Source of the DNA: Chimaeribacter arupi
GTDB lineage: Bacteria; Pseudomonadota; Gammaproteobacteria; Enterobacterales; Enterobacteriaceae
Reading direction: 5' to 3'
Length of the DNA: 64,000 nucleotides
NCBI RefSeq assembly: GCF_002858805.1
Contig: NZ_PJZI01000027.1
Coordinates: 1-64,000, forward strand
Shown piece by piece: positions 54,512-63,435 of this stretch (its first letter is position 1; every line of letters starts with the position of its first letter). The notes under the pieces were generated by a model. It worked only from the letters and a program-made list of their open reading frames with translations, did no database searches and had not been told where the DNA came from. Both the position numbers and the translations under genes were made by a program.

Positions 54512-54842
54512 ACGCATCCTCCATTAACTCCCTGAACCCCTTCCGGCGATGCCTGTGCTGAGCACGCGGCGGCATCCTCCCGGTATGGAGTGCGTGACTA
54601 CTTTTCCCTGTATGAATGACGTGGCGGGGCCACAAGATAAAACCGTTGAAGGGCCGGATTTTACCGGCTTTTATCTGGCTGAACGGCGGGCTTAACGCTA
54701 AAATGTCGCGCATCATCGCGTTGTCATGGAAGGAAACGATCCCCTGACGCTTTTGCTGTCCGCTTCAAATATAATGCTGCTGAATTTATATCGATAACCC
54801 ACCCATATCAAGAATTTGTTGGTAAACAATAAGTTAACCCAC
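54512..54842. other. ybjM/ybjL divergent region
   Basis: 331 bp without a gene. The half nearest ybjL is AT-rich and probably holds its promoter. No operator or hairpin stood out. Confidence 0.4.
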
Positions 54843-56525
54843 GTGAACATAAACGTCTCTAATTTGTTAAACGGGAATTATGTCCTGTTGCTCTTTGTGG
54901 TTCTGGCACTCGGTTTATGTCTGGGCAAGCTGCGGCTTGGTTCGGTCCAGCTGGGAAATTCCATCGGCGTATTAGTGGTTTCCCTGATCCTGGGGCAGCA
55001 GCACTTTGCCATTAATACCGAAGCGCTGAGCCTTGGCTTTATGCTGTTTATTTTTTGTGTCGGGGTGGAAGCCGGGCCTAACTTTTTCTCGATCTTTTTC
55101 CGCGATGGTAAAAATTATTTAATGCTGGCGCTGGTGATGGTGTTCAGCGCGATGCTGATCGCGCTGGGGCTGGGAAGGCTGTTTGGCTGGGACATCGGCC
55201 TGACGGCGGGGATGCTGGCCGGCTCCATGACCTCGACCCCGGTGCTGGTGGGCGCGGGGGATACCCTGCGCAACACGCTCGGCAGCGGCCCGCAACTGGC
55301 GGTGGCGCAAAACAACCTCAGCCTCGGTTACGCCCTCACCTACCTGATCGGGCTGGTGAGCCTGATCTTCGGCGCCCGCTATCTGCCGAAACTCCAGCAT
55401 CAGGATCTGCCGACCAGCGCCCAGCAGATCGCCCGTGAACGCGGGCTGGACACCGACAGCCAGCGCAAAGTCTATTTGCCGGTGATCCGCGCGTACCGCG
55501 TCGGCCCGGAGCTGGTGGCCTGGGCCGACGGCAAAAACCTGCGGGAACTGGGCATCTACCGCCAGACCGGCTGTTACATTGAGCGCATCCGCCGCAACGG
55601 CATTCTGGCCACGCCGGACGGGGACGCCGTGTTGCAGGTGGGGGATGAAATCGCGCTGGTGGGCTACCCGGACGCCCATGCGCGGCTTGACCCGAGTTTC
55701 CGCAACGGCAAAGAGGTGTTTGACCGTGACCTGCTCGACATGCGCATCGTCACGGAAGAGATCGTGGTGAAGAACAATAACGCGGTCGGCAAGCGGCTGA
55801 GCCAGATCCAGCTCACTGACCACGGCTGTTTCCTGAACCGGGTGATCCGCAGCCAGATTGAGATGCCGATCGACGACAGCACGGTGCTGAACAAAGGTGA
55901 CGTGTTGCAGGTCAGCGGCGATGCACGCCGGGTGAAAAGCGTGGCGGAGCGGATTGGCTTTATCTCGATCCACAGCCAGGTCACCGATCTGCTGGCGTTC
56001 TGCGCCTTCTTTATCATCGGCCTGATGATCGGCATGATCACCTTCCAGTTCAAAAACTTCTCTTTCGGCATCGGCAATGCCGCCGGCCTGCTGTTTGCCG
56101 GGATACTGCTTGGCTTCCTGCGTGCCAACCACCCGACGTTCGGCTATATCCCGCAGGGGGCGCTGAACATGGTGAAAGAGTTCGGCCTGATGGTCTTTAT
56201 GGCCGGCGTGGGCCTCAGCGCCGGCAGCGGCATTACCCACGGGCTGGGTATGGTCGGCGGCCAGATGCTGCTGGCCGGGCTGGTGGTCAGCCTGGTGCCG
56301 GTGGTGCTCTGCTTCCTGTTCGGTGCCTACGTGCTGCGCATGAACCGCGCGCTGCTGTTCGGCGCGCTGATGGGCGCGCGCACCTGCGCCCCGGCGATGG
56401 AGATCATCAGCGACACTGCGCGCAGCAACATCCCGGCGCTGGGCTATGCCGGCACCTACGCCATCGCCAACGTGCTGCTGACGCTGGCCGGTACGCTGAT
56501 TGTCATCATCTGGCCCGGCACCTGA
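54843..56525 (+). CDS. ybjL: AspT/YidE/YbjL family putative transporter
   Basis: A 560-aa inner-membrane protein, closely matching E. coli YbjL (561 aa). Two membrane halves (about 10-190 and 385-560) flank two TrkA-C (RCK-C) ligand-binding domains (about 200-370). GTG at 54843 is chosen because [20 protein letters not shown] aligns with the E. coli start; an in-frame frame from 54816 lacks support. The relative AspT exchanges aspartate and alanine; the YbjL substrate is not established. Confidence 0.93.
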   Translation: MNINVSNLLNGNYVLLLFVVLALGLCLGKLRLGSVQLGNSIGVLVVSLILGQQHFAINTEALSLGFMLFIFCVGVEAGPNFFSIFFRDGKNYLMLALVMVFSAMLIALGLGRLFGWDIGLTAGMLAGSMTSTPVLVGAGDTLRNTLGSGPQLAVAQNNLSLGYALTYLIGLVSLIFGARYLPKLQHQDLPTSAQQIARERGLDTDSQRKVYLPVIRAYRVGPELVAWADGKNLRELGIYRQTGCYIERIRRNGILATPDGDAVLQVGDEIALVGYPDAHARLDPSFRNGKEVFDRDLLDMRIVTEEIVVKNNNAVGKRLSQIQLTDHGCFLNRVIRSQIEMPIDDSTVLNKGDVLQVSGDARRVKSVAERIGFISIHSQVTDLLAFCAFFIIGLMIGMITFQFKNFSFGIGNAAGLLFAGILLGFLRANHPTFGYIPQGALNMVKEFGLMVFMAGVGLSAGSGITHGLGMVGGQMLLAGLVVSLVPVVLCFLFGAYVLRMNRALLFGALMGARTCAPAMEIISDTARSNIPALGYAGTYAIANVLLTLAGTLIVIIWPGT

Positions 56526-56601
56526 AGCCTGCGCTAATGCGTTGATGCATAATGGGGTTTATAAATTGCAATAATTTTCTCAAAAAAGAGCGGCACACGG
56601 C

Positions 56602-56628
56602 GAACTTATTTTAGGCAGTACAGTCTGA
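56602..56628 (+). promoter_or_regulatory. Sigma-E promoter of rybB
   Basis: GAACTT, 16-nt spacer, TCTGA: the sigma-E consensus layout, ending 7 nt before the expected rybB 5' end. Confidence 0.85.
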
Positions 56629-56634
56629 CTTAAT

Positions 56635-56716
56635 GCCACTGCTTTTCTTTGATGTCCCCACTTTGGAGAGCCCGATAGTCCCGCCTGATTACAGGTTCAA
56701 GACTACCGGGTTTTTT
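56635..56716 (+). ncRNA. rybB: Small RNA RybB
   Basis: About 82 nt. The 5' end GCCACTGCTTTTCTTTGATG is the conserved RybB seed, identical to E. coli, and CCCCACTTTGG-GAGCCC follows its body. The terminator pairs CCCGATAGTC with GACTACCGGG (one mismatch) and ends in TTTTTT. RybB acts with Hfq to repress outer-membrane protein mRNAs under envelope stress. A sigma-E promoter stands directly upstream. Location after ybjL is near its E. coli place. Confidence 0.93.
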
Positions 56717-56742
56717 CTTGCCTGTTGTTTACGGCCGCCCCA

Positions 56743-56759
56743 CTTAAGGTTCTCTTAAG
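56743..56759 (+). promoter_or_regulatory. PmrA-type box
   Basis: CTTAAG-GTTCT-CTTAAG: two half-sites with a 5-nt spacer, matching the PmrA (BasR) consensus. It lies 30 bp before the PAP2 gene, where it could serve as an activator site. Confidence 0.8.
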
Positions 56760-56789
56760 CCACTTTGGTTACCGTTTGGTGACATACCA

Positions 56790-57560
56790 ATGTCACCGGA
56801 TAGTGTTGTGAAATTTTCCCTGCCTCGTGCTGCTGACTTAAATCGCGCCTCAACAGCGCCTGCGATTAAGACTTTCCCGCTTTACTCCCTCAGTGCCCGC
56901 TTTTACTGTGCACAGGTTTTTGGCCTGTTGATCAGTGGGTTGCTGTTTTTTTGGCTGTCACGCCATGAACAGTTTGACCTAAGCCTCAGCCAGCCGTGGT
57001 TTGACCCCCTCAGCGGCCATTTTCCGCTGCAGGAGAACTACTGGCTGAATCTGATTAACCACCGGTTGCTGAAGCAGCTGATCATTGCCGGTGCGGTTGG
57101 CGGCCTGCTGTGGGGCATGGTGCGCCGTGAGCCGCGGGTGGTGCTGGTGATGCTGCTGTTTGCGGTGGGGCCGCTGGTGGTCGGGGTGCTCAAAGCCACC
57201 AGCGCGCACGCCTGCCCCTGGGATTTACAGGCGTTTGGCGGACAGGCGCAGGGTTACCCCCTGCTGGGCACCGTGCCGCTGAACCCCGGGCCGGGGCACT
57301 GTTTCCCCGGCGGCCATGCTTCCAGTGGGTTCAGCATCATGGCGCTGTTTTTCCTGTTTTACCCGCAGCGGCGGCAGCTTGCCTGGGCCTGCTGGCTGGC
57401 GGGCATCGTGCTGGGGCTGGTGATGGGCTACGGACAAGTGATGCGCGGCGCGCATTTTTTCACCCACAACCTGTGGGCCGGGTGGTGGGTGTGGGTTGGC
57501 CAATTGGCTGTGTTTGGGTGGAGCGACGGTTACCGCCGATATCATGTAAGGAAGACCTGA
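56790..57560 (+). CDS. PAP2-family membrane phosphatase
   Basis: A 256-aa phosphatidic acid phosphatase 2 protein with about six transmembrane helices. The active-site motifs are KATSAHACPWDL, CFPGGHASSGFS and RGAHFFTHNLWAGW. Such enzymes act on lipid phosphates, including lipid A and undecaprenyl diphosphate. ATG at 56790 is given, but it would lie very near a PmrA-driven transcript start; GTG at 56808 is an equally good choice. It overlaps ybjG by 1 nt (TGATG). Confidence 0.88.
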   Translation: MSPDSVVKFSLPRAADLNRASTAPAIKTFPLYSLSARFYCAQVFGLLISGLLFFWLSRHEQFDLSLSQPWFDPLSGHFPLQENYWLNLINHRLLKQLIIAGAVGGLLWGMVRREPRVVLVMLLFAVGPLVVGVLKATSAHACPWDLQAFGGQAQGYPLLGTVPLNPGPGHCFPGGHASSGFSIMALFFLFYPQRRQLAWACWLAGIVLGLVMGYGQVMRGAHFFTHNLWAGWWVWVGQLAVFGWSDGYRRYHVRKT

Positions 57561-58165
57561 TGGAACAACTTAACCACCAGCTGTTCAGCTGGATCAACGC
57601 CACGCCGGACTCTCCAGCCTGGCTGCTGGCGTTTGCCACCTTTCTGGCGCGCGATCTGATCGCGATTGTGCCGCTGCTGATTGTCGGGCTGTGGCTCTGG
57701 GGGCGGCCGGACGCCCTTGCCCATCAGCGTGCGCTGGCCTGCAAGGCGCTGATTGCACTCTGTTTTGCCATGGCGTCCACCACCAGTATTTCGATGCTGT
57801 TTCCCCATGCGCGCCCGTTTGTGGAAGGCTTTGGCTACACCTTCCTGCACCACGCGCCGGATGACTCCTTCCCCAGCGACCACGGCACCGCGATGTTTAC
57901 CTTTGCCCTGGCGTTCCTCTGCTGGCACCGCGTCTGGTCCGGGATGGTGCTGATGGTGATTGCCTGCGCGATCGCCTGGTCACGGGTTTACCTCGGGGTG
58001 CACTGGCCGCTGGACATGGTGGGCGGCCTGCTGGTGGGCGGCATCGGCTGCTTGTTTGCCCAGCTGGTCTGGAATCTCTTCGGCCCTGCCCTCTCCCCGC
58101 CGCTGGAGCGCCTCTACCGTGTCTGTTTTGCGCTGCCCATCCGCAAAGGCTGGACGCGGCATTGA
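57560..58165 (+). CDS. ybjG: Undecaprenyl-diphosphatase YbjG
   Basis: A 201-aa PAP2 protein matching E. coli YbjG (198 aa), which recycles undecaprenyl diphosphate to the monophosphate carrier used for wall and surface glycans. Motifs: PHARPFVEGFGYTF, SFPSDHGTAMFTFAL and SRVYLGVHWPLDMVGG. ATG at 57560 follows AAGGAAG and overlaps the upstream PAP2 stop. YbjG is in the PmrA regulon in E. coli, so joint control by the PmrA-type box is likely. Confidence 0.94.
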   Translation: MEQLNHQLFSWINATPDSPAWLLAFATFLARDLIAIVPLLIVGLWLWGRPDALAHQRALACKALIALCFAMASTTSISMLFPHARPFVEGFGYTFLHHAPDDSFPSDHGTAMFTFALAFLCWHRVWSGMVLMVIACAIAWSRVYLGVHWPLDMVGGLLVGGIGCLFAQLVWNLFGPALSPPLERLYRVCFALPIRKGWTRH

Positions 58166-58188
58166 GTGCCTGACACGCCGGATCGCAC

Positions 58189-58214
58189 AAAAGGCCTGTT
58201 CGCAGGTCTTTTTT
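58189..58214 (+). terminator. Terminator after ybjG
   Basis: AAGGCCTG-TTCG-CAGGTCTT (one G-U pair) followed by TTTT. Confidence 0.75.
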
Positions 58215-58285
58215 CTGCGTACCCCCTCACGTTTTTTTTCATCTGAGGCTAGTATGGAAGCCTTGCAACAGACTTGAGGTCAGGA

Positions 58286-59050
58286 ATGGAAACGCGACGC
58301 GAAGAACGGATACAACGGCTGGTTCAGGCCCTGAAGCGGGCAGATAAAATTCACCTGAAAGAGGCGGCCATGCTGCTCGGCGTCTCAGAGATGACGATCA
58401 GGCGTGATCTGAGCGCCCAACCGGCGAGCGTGGTGCTGCTGGGCGGCTACGTGGTGATTGACCCGAAAACCAATAACGCCACCAACTATTTTGTCTCTGA
58501 CCAGCAGGCGCGCCAGGTTGAGGAAAAGCGCCGCGTCGGTGCGCTGGCGGCAAAACGGATCAGCGCCAATGACACGCTGTTTTTTGATTGCGGCACCACC
58601 ATTCCCTATATCATCGAAGCGATTGATGAGGATCTGCCGTTCACCGCCGTCTGTTATTCGCTCAATACCTTCCTGGCGTTGCAGGATAAACCGCGGTGCA
58701 AAGTGGTGCTGTGCGGGGGCGAGTTCCGGCCGGACAGCTACATTTTCACCCCGCTGGCGGGCCACAACCTGCTGGATAACATCTGCCCGAACAAGGCGTT
58801 TATCTCCGCTGCCGGTATCCACCTGGAGCATGGTGCCAGTTGTTTCAATTTTGATGAAATTGAGATGAAACACCGCGCCCTGAGCGGGGCCGGCCAGCGT
58901 ATTTTAGTCTGTGACCATACCAAATTCGGCCAGGTGAAACCGGCCCGCATCGGCGATTTGACGCTGTTTGATACCATTATTACCAACCGCCCGCCTGACC
59001 CCGCTTTTTTACGTTATTTCCACGCACAGAACATCACGTTACTGAGTTGA
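58286..59050 (+). CDS. deoR: Deoxyribonucleoside regulator DeoR
   Basis: A 254-aa repressor of nucleoside catabolism genes that responds to deoxyribose 5-phosphate. N-terminal HTH: KIHLKEAAMLLGVSEMTIRRDL (about 22-43, given here in family form). The C-terminal sugar-phosphate domain has LFFDCGTTIPYIIEAID and CYSLNTFLAL. ATG at 58286 gives METRREERIQRL, as in E. coli; an in-frame start 12 nt earlier is rejected. It is next to dacC in E. coli; here sdaC lies between. Confidence 0.92.
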   Translation: METRREERIQRLVQALKRADKIHLKEAAMLLGVSEMTIRRDLSAQPASVVLLGGYVVIDPKTNNATNYFVSDQQARQVEEKRRVGALAAKRISANDTLFFDCGTTIPYIIEAIDEDLPFTAVCYSLNTFLALQDKPRCKVVLCGGEFRPDSYIFTPLAGHNLLDNICPNKAFISAAGIHLEHGASCFNFDEIEMKHRALSGAGQRILVCDHTKFGQVKPARIGDLTLFDTIITNRPPDPAFLRYFHAQNITLLS

Positions 59051-59499
59051 TCCCCCTGTTCTGCCCGGCTGCCTAAAAAGGCGGCAAACAGCGCCGTAAC
59101 CGCCCGCCCCGCTATAGCAAACGATTGCGTTGTTGGTTATGCTGCTGCCCCGAGACGGGCGGCAGCGGCTTCTCCTGCTTAAAAAGCGACCTTGCAGCAC
59201 AATATTTCGCCAAAGCAAGCTAAGAAACCTCTTATGGTGCATTTGCGAGAACGATCACGGATGTTTTCACCAAGGATCGCTATTGTGGCGCGCTCTGATT
59301 CCCTGAGAGAACGAATATCAGGAGAAAATATCGCATTCAGGGTCATGCTCTTGTCTCCCACCGGGGATGGCGGCATGATGCGGGACAAAAACGGGCAAAA
59401 TTGCCGGTTATCAAAAGAATATTTTTTAACCAGTTTCGCCAGCAGGCGGGCGGGTGCCGGAAGGCCGGCTTTCTCTTAACGTGTTCACGCGGAGGCACT
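59051..59499. other. deoR-sdaC intergenic region
   Basis: 449 bp. Near deoR a strong bulged hairpin lies at 59142-59164 (GCTGCC with GGCAGC and an inner CC/GG pair), without a clear T-run. The rest should hold the sdaC promoter and leader; no specific site was identified and no gene is called. Confidence 0.4.
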
Positions 59500-60789
59500 A
59501 TGGACACTACACAAACGGGTACGATCATTTCCCCTGCCGACAGCGGGCAGGGTTGGCGCAAAACTGACACCATGTGGATGCTCGGCCTGTACGGCACCGC
59601 CATCGGGGCCGGTGTGCTGTTCCTGCCGATCAATGCCGGGGTTGGCGGCCTGATCCCGCTGGTAATCATGGCGCTGCTGGCCTTCCCGATGACCTACTAC
59701 GCCCACCGCGGCCTGTGCCGCTTTGTGCTCTCCGGCAAAAATCCGGGTGAAGACATCACCGAAGTGGTGGAAGAACATTTCGGCACCGGCGCGGGTAAAC
59801 TGATCACCCTGCTCTATTTCTTCGCCATCTACCCGATTTTGCTGGTCTACAGTGTCGCGATCACCAACACCGTGGAGAGCTTCATCACCCACCAGCTGCA
59901 GATGACCGCCCCGCCGCGCGCGCTGCTGGCGCTGATCCTGATCGTCGGGCTGATGACCATTGTGCGCTTTGGCGAACACTTCATCGTGCGGGCGATGAGC
60001 ATCCTGGTGTTCCCGTTCGTGGCCATCCTGATGTTGCTGGCCCTGTACCTGATCCCCAACTGGAGCACCGCCCTGTTCCAGAACGTCAGCTTCTCGGCGG
60101 CTGAAGGCAGCAACGGCCTGCTGATGACCCTGTGGCTGGCGATCCCGGTGATGGTGTTTGCCTTCAACCATTCGCCGATCATCTCCGCGTTTGCGGTTGC
60201 CAAGCGCAACGAATATGGCGAGGGTGCCGAACGCAAATGCGCCTCGATTCTGGCGCGCAGCCATCTGATGATGGTCGCCACGGTGATGTTCTTTGTCTTC
60301 AGCTGCGTGCTGAGCCTCTCACCGGCCGATCTGATGGCGGCCAAAGCGCAGAACATCTCCATCCTCTCTTATCTGGCGAACCACTTCCATAACCCGATGA
60401 TCGAGTACCTGGCGCCGTTTATCGCCTTTGTCGCCATCACCAAATCGTTCCTCGGCCACTACCTCGGCGCGCGGGAAGGGTTCAACGGGCTGATGATCAA
60501 ATCCTTGCGCAGCCGCGGCAAAACCGTGCCGGTGAGCCGCCTGAACCGTGTGACCGCGCTGTTTATGCTGGTGACCACCTGGATTGTGGCCACCTTGAAC
60601 CCCAGCATCCTGGGGATGATCGAAACGCTGGGCGGCCCGGTGATCGCCATGCTGCTGTTCCTGATGCCGATGTACGCCATCCAGAAAGTCCCGGCAATGC
60701 GCAAATACAGCGGTGCTGCCAGCAACGTGTTTGTGGTGCTGATGGGGCTGGTGGCGATCTCCGCCATCCTTTACAGCCTGTTCGGCTAA
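59500..60789 (+). CDS. sdaC: Serine/proton symporter SdaC
   Basis: A 429-aa inner-membrane H+/serine symporter of the HAAAP family, with eleven transmembrane helices. It matches E. coli SdaC almost throughout: WRKTDTMWMLGLYGTAIGAG, YFFAIYPILLVYSVAITNTV and FNHSPIISAFAVAKRNEYG. ATG at 59500 follows GGAGG; an in-frame frame back to 59401 has no family match. In E. coli it pairs with sdaB elsewhere; here it stands alone between deoR and dacC. Confidence 0.95.
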   Translation: MDTTQTGTIISPADSGQGWRKTDTMWMLGLYGTAIGAGVLFLPINAGVGGLIPLVIMALLAFPMTYYAHRGLCRFVLSGKNPGEDITEVVEEHFGTGAGKLITLLYFFAIYPILLVYSVAITNTVESFITHQLQMTAPPRALLALILIVGLMTIVRFGEHFIVRAMSILVFPFVAILMLLALYLIPNWSTALFQNVSFSAAEGSNGLLMTLWLAIPVMVFAFNHSPIISAFAVAKRNEYGEGAERKCASILARSHLMMVATVMFFVFSCVLSLSPADLMAAKAQNISILSYLANHFHNPMIEYLAPFIAFVAITKSFLGHYLGAREGFNGLMIKSLRSRGKTVPVSRLNRVTALFMLVTTWIVATLNPSILGMIETLGGPVIAMLLFLMPMYAIQKVPAMRKYSGAASNVFVVLMGLVAISAILYSLFG

Positions 60790-60814
60790 GCGCCTGCGAT
60801 AAAAACCAGGCAAC

Positions 60815-60843
60815 AAAAAAGAGCGCCGCGGCGCTCTTTTTTT
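60815..60843. terminator. Bidirectional terminator between sdaC and dacC
   Basis: AGAGCGCC-GC-GGCGCTCT with an A-run before and seven T after, between convergent genes. Confidence 0.9.
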
Positions 60844-60853
60844 ATTCCGGCCC

Positions 60854-62074
60854 TCAGGCCTTGTCTTTATCCCCGAACCAGCCGCTGAACCAGCTGCTCA
60901 GTTGCATCATCACCCGGTCCCACAGGCGGCTGATAAAGCCGCCTTCTTTGACCTCGGTCAGCGCCACCAGCGGCCGCTGCTCCACCACTTTGCCGTTCAG
61001 CTCAAAATTGATGGTGCCGACCACCTGGTTTTTCGCCAGCGGCGCTTTCAGTTGCGGATCATTGAGCTTGAAACTGGCTTTGAGGTTCTTCATCTCGCCG
61101 CGCGGAATGGTGATGGCGGCATCCTGCGCCACGCCGAGCGGCACTTCATTGGCATCCCCGAACCAGACCCGCTGGCTGACGAACGGCGCATCCGCTTTGA
61201 TCGGCGTCGCGGTTTCATAGAAGCGGAAGCCCCAGGTCAGCAGCGTCTGGCTCTCATTGAAACGGATGCTGTCACTCGGCGCGCCCAGCACCACGGAAAT
61301 CAGCCGCATCCCGTTGTCGGTGGCGGATGACACCAGGTTATACCCGGCCCCGGAGGTATAGCCGGTTTTCACGCCATCCACATTCAGGTTGGTGCTCCAC
61401 AACAGGCGGTTGCGGTTTACCTGGCGGATGCGGTTAAAGGTGAACTCTTTCTCTTTGTGCAGCGCGTATTCGTCCGGCGTGTCGCGGATCATCGCCTGGG
61501 TCAGCAGCGCCATGTCGCGGGCGGTGCTGTACTGCCCTTCCGCATCCAGCCCGTGCACCGTCAGGAAGTGGGTATTCTGTAACCCCAGCGCCTGCGAATA
61601 GGTGTTCATCAGCCGCACAAACGCGTCCTGGCTGCCGGCCACGTAGTCCGCCAGCGCAATGCTGGCATCGTTACCGGACTGGATCACAATCCCCTTGTTC
61701 AGCTCCGACACCGGCACGCGGTCGCCGGGTTTCAGGAACATCAGTGACGACCCGCGCAGCGCCGGGTTACCGGTGGCCCAGGCATCTTTGCCCACCGTGA
61801 CCATGTCATCCGGCGTGATTTTTTTCGCCTTGATCGACTGGCCGATCACGTAACTGGACATGATTTTGGTCAGGCTGGCCGGATCGAGGCGGGTATCGGG
61901 GTTGGACTGTGCCAGGATCTTGCCGCTGTGGTAATCCATCAGCACATAAGCCTTGGCATTGATTTGCGGGGCGACCGGGGCATCAGCGGCCACGGCGGGA
62001 ACGGCGGCAAGCCACAGCACCAGCGTGCCGGCACCGGTGGCGGCGCGCAGGGAGAGTCGGAGAGAGTTGTTCAT
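60854..62074 (-). CDS. dacC: D-alanyl-D-alanine carboxypeptidase DacC (PBP6)
   Basis: A 406-aa low-molecular-weight penicillin-binding protein removing the last D-Ala from peptidoglycan stem peptides. After the signal peptide (about 1-30) the active-site Ser and Lys are S67 and K70 (SLTK), SGN is at 133-135 and KTG at 236-238. The C-terminal amphipathic helix ([14 protein letters not shown]) anchors it to the inner membrane. ATG at 62074 is chosen because a signal peptide begins there; the frame runs back to 62254 without support. Confidence 0.94.
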   Translation of the reverse strand: MNNSLRLSLRAATGAGTLVLWLAAVPAVAADAPVAPQINAKAYVLMDYHSGKILAQSNPDTRLDPASLTKIMSSYVIGQSIKAKKITPDDMVTVGKDAWATGNPALRGSSLMFLKPGDRVPVSELNKGIVIQSGNDASIALADYVAGSQDAFVRLMNTYSQALGLQNTHFLTVHGLDAEGQYSTARDMALLTQAMIRDTPDEYALHKEKEFTFNRIRQVNRNRLLWSTNLNVDGVKTGYTSGAGYNLVSSATDNGMRLISVVLGAPSDSIRFNESQTLLTWGFRFYETATPIKADAPFVSQRVWFGDANEVPLGVAQDAAITIPRGEMKNLKASFKLNDPQLKAPLAKNQVVGTINFELNGKVVEQRPLVALTEVKEGGFISRLWDRVMMQLSSWFSGWFGDKDKA

Positions 62075-62323
62075 CAGCGGATCAGCGTTTCCATTCAGAC
62101 AAGTGAAAATTCGCACTCTTTCAATCAGATCGTGTTGTACCTGTGGTGCAAACCTAGCATTTTTTTCACCCGCTGATAAACCTTCTCTATGTAAAGTTTT
62201 CATCCTCCGCACGTTTCTTAACGCAAATTCACGCGATCTTACCCGGCCCCACACAGCACAGGATTGACCCGGCCGCTGCGCTGCGGCATGGTGTGGCTCT
62301 TTTGCCCAGGGATTGAACAGGTT

Positions 62324-62668
62324 ATGGGACTCTTTCTGAAGGCCGCCATCGGGGCGTTGGTGGTGGTGCTGATCGGTATGTTATCGAAGACCAAAAATTA
62401 CTACATCGCCGGGCTGGTGCCGCTGTTTCCGACCTTTGCGCTGATTGCCCATTACATCGTCGGCAGTGAACGGTCGGTTGAGGCGCTGCGCACCACGATT
62501 ATTTTCGGCATCTGGGCAGTGATCCCTTACCTGGTTTACCTGGTGTCGCTCTGGTTTTTGCTGGGGGTTTTGCGGCTGCAGCCGGCGCTGCTGGCGGCGG
62601 TGGGCTGCTGGGTGGTCGCGGCCTGGCTGCTGATCCAGCTCTGGAACCGCTGGCACGGCCAGGGCTGA
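62324..62668 (+). CDS. ydgC: GlpM family membrane protein YdgC
   Basis: A 114-aa inner-membrane protein with four predicted helices. [20 protein letters not shown] and [20 protein letters not shown] match E. coli YdgC strongly. GlpM affected alginate production in Pseudomonas, but the molecular role is unknown. ATG at 62324 is picked by alignment; an in-frame start at 62264 adds 20 unrelated residues. Confidence 0.9.
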   Translation: MGLFLKAAIGALVVVLIGMLSKTKNYYIAGLVPLFPTFALIAHYIVGSERSVEALRTTIIFGIWAVIPYLVYLVSLWFLLGVLRLQPALLAAVGCWVVAAWLLIQLWNRWHGQG

Positions 62669-62778
62669 CCCGGCGCTGTCGTCTGGGTGTCACTTTTCTG
62701 ATTTAGCCTGAGTCTCCCTGACGCAGCGGTGCCTGGCGGCTACGCTGTGAGAAGCCCACGCTGACCCGGAGACACATC

Positions 62779-63432
62779 ATGGATTTAGCCCTGTTTGATC
62801 TTGACGAGACGTTGCTGTGTGAGGATAGCGCCACCCTGTGGTTGCGCTGGCTGGTGTCCCAGGGGTTTGCCCCGGCTGAACTGGTGCGCCAGCAGCCGGT
62901 GTTGCTGGAGAAAGCGCGGCGCGGGGCGCTGGCCGGGGAAGATTACCGGCTGGTGACGCTCTCCCCGCTGGCCGGGCTGAGTTGCCGCACCGTCTCCGGC
63001 TGGGTGGATCGCTTTATCCAGCGTGACATCCTGCCGCGCATCTACCCGGACGCCCGCCGCCAGCTGCTCTGGCACCGTGAGCGCGGGGACTACATCATCA
63101 TCCTGTCCGCCAGCGGCAACCATCTGGTCAGCCCGATTGCCCTGACGCTGGGCGCGCATCAGGCCCTGGCCCCGGACGCCGGGGTGGAAGATGACCGCTT
63201 TACCGGCGCGCCCCACCCCGCCACCGCGCACCATGACCACGCGCAACGGGTGGAGCACTGGCTGGCGGGCTGGGGCGGCGAGCCGTTCCGGGCGCTGCAC
63301 GGCTACAGTGACTCGATCCATGACCGGGCGCTGCTGGAGCGGGTGGACCATGCCAGCGTCATCAACCCAACGCCGGAGCTGCATGCGCTGGCCAGCCGCA
63401 GCGGCTGGCAGGTGCGCGCCTGGCAGCGCTGA
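62779..63432 (+). CDS. HAD-IB family hydrolase
   Basis: A 217-aa cytosolic HAD-superfamily phosphatase of subfamily IB, like SerB or phosphoserine/phosphocholine-type phosphatases. The nucleophile motif FDLDETL is at 6-12, motif II is IILSASGN (about 108-115), and the last acidic motif is around GYSDSIHDRAL. The substrate cannot be deduced. ATG at 62779 is the likely start. Confidence 0.85.
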   Translation: MDLALFDLDETLLCEDSATLWLRWLVSQGFAPAELVRQQPVLLEKARRGALAGEDYRLVTLSPLAGLSCRTVSGWVDRFIQRDILPRIYPDARRQLLWHRERGDYIIILSASGNHLVSPIALTLGAHQALAPDAGVEDDRFTGAPHPATAHHDHAQRVEHWLAGWGGEPFRALHGYSDSIHDRALLERVDHASVINPTPELHALASRSGWQVRAWQR

Positions 63433-63435
63433 GCC

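Noticed and set aside
59192-59479. A 95-codon frame upstream of sdaC
   Set aside because: No good ribosome site, no homology, and it occupies the expected promoter and leader of sdaC.
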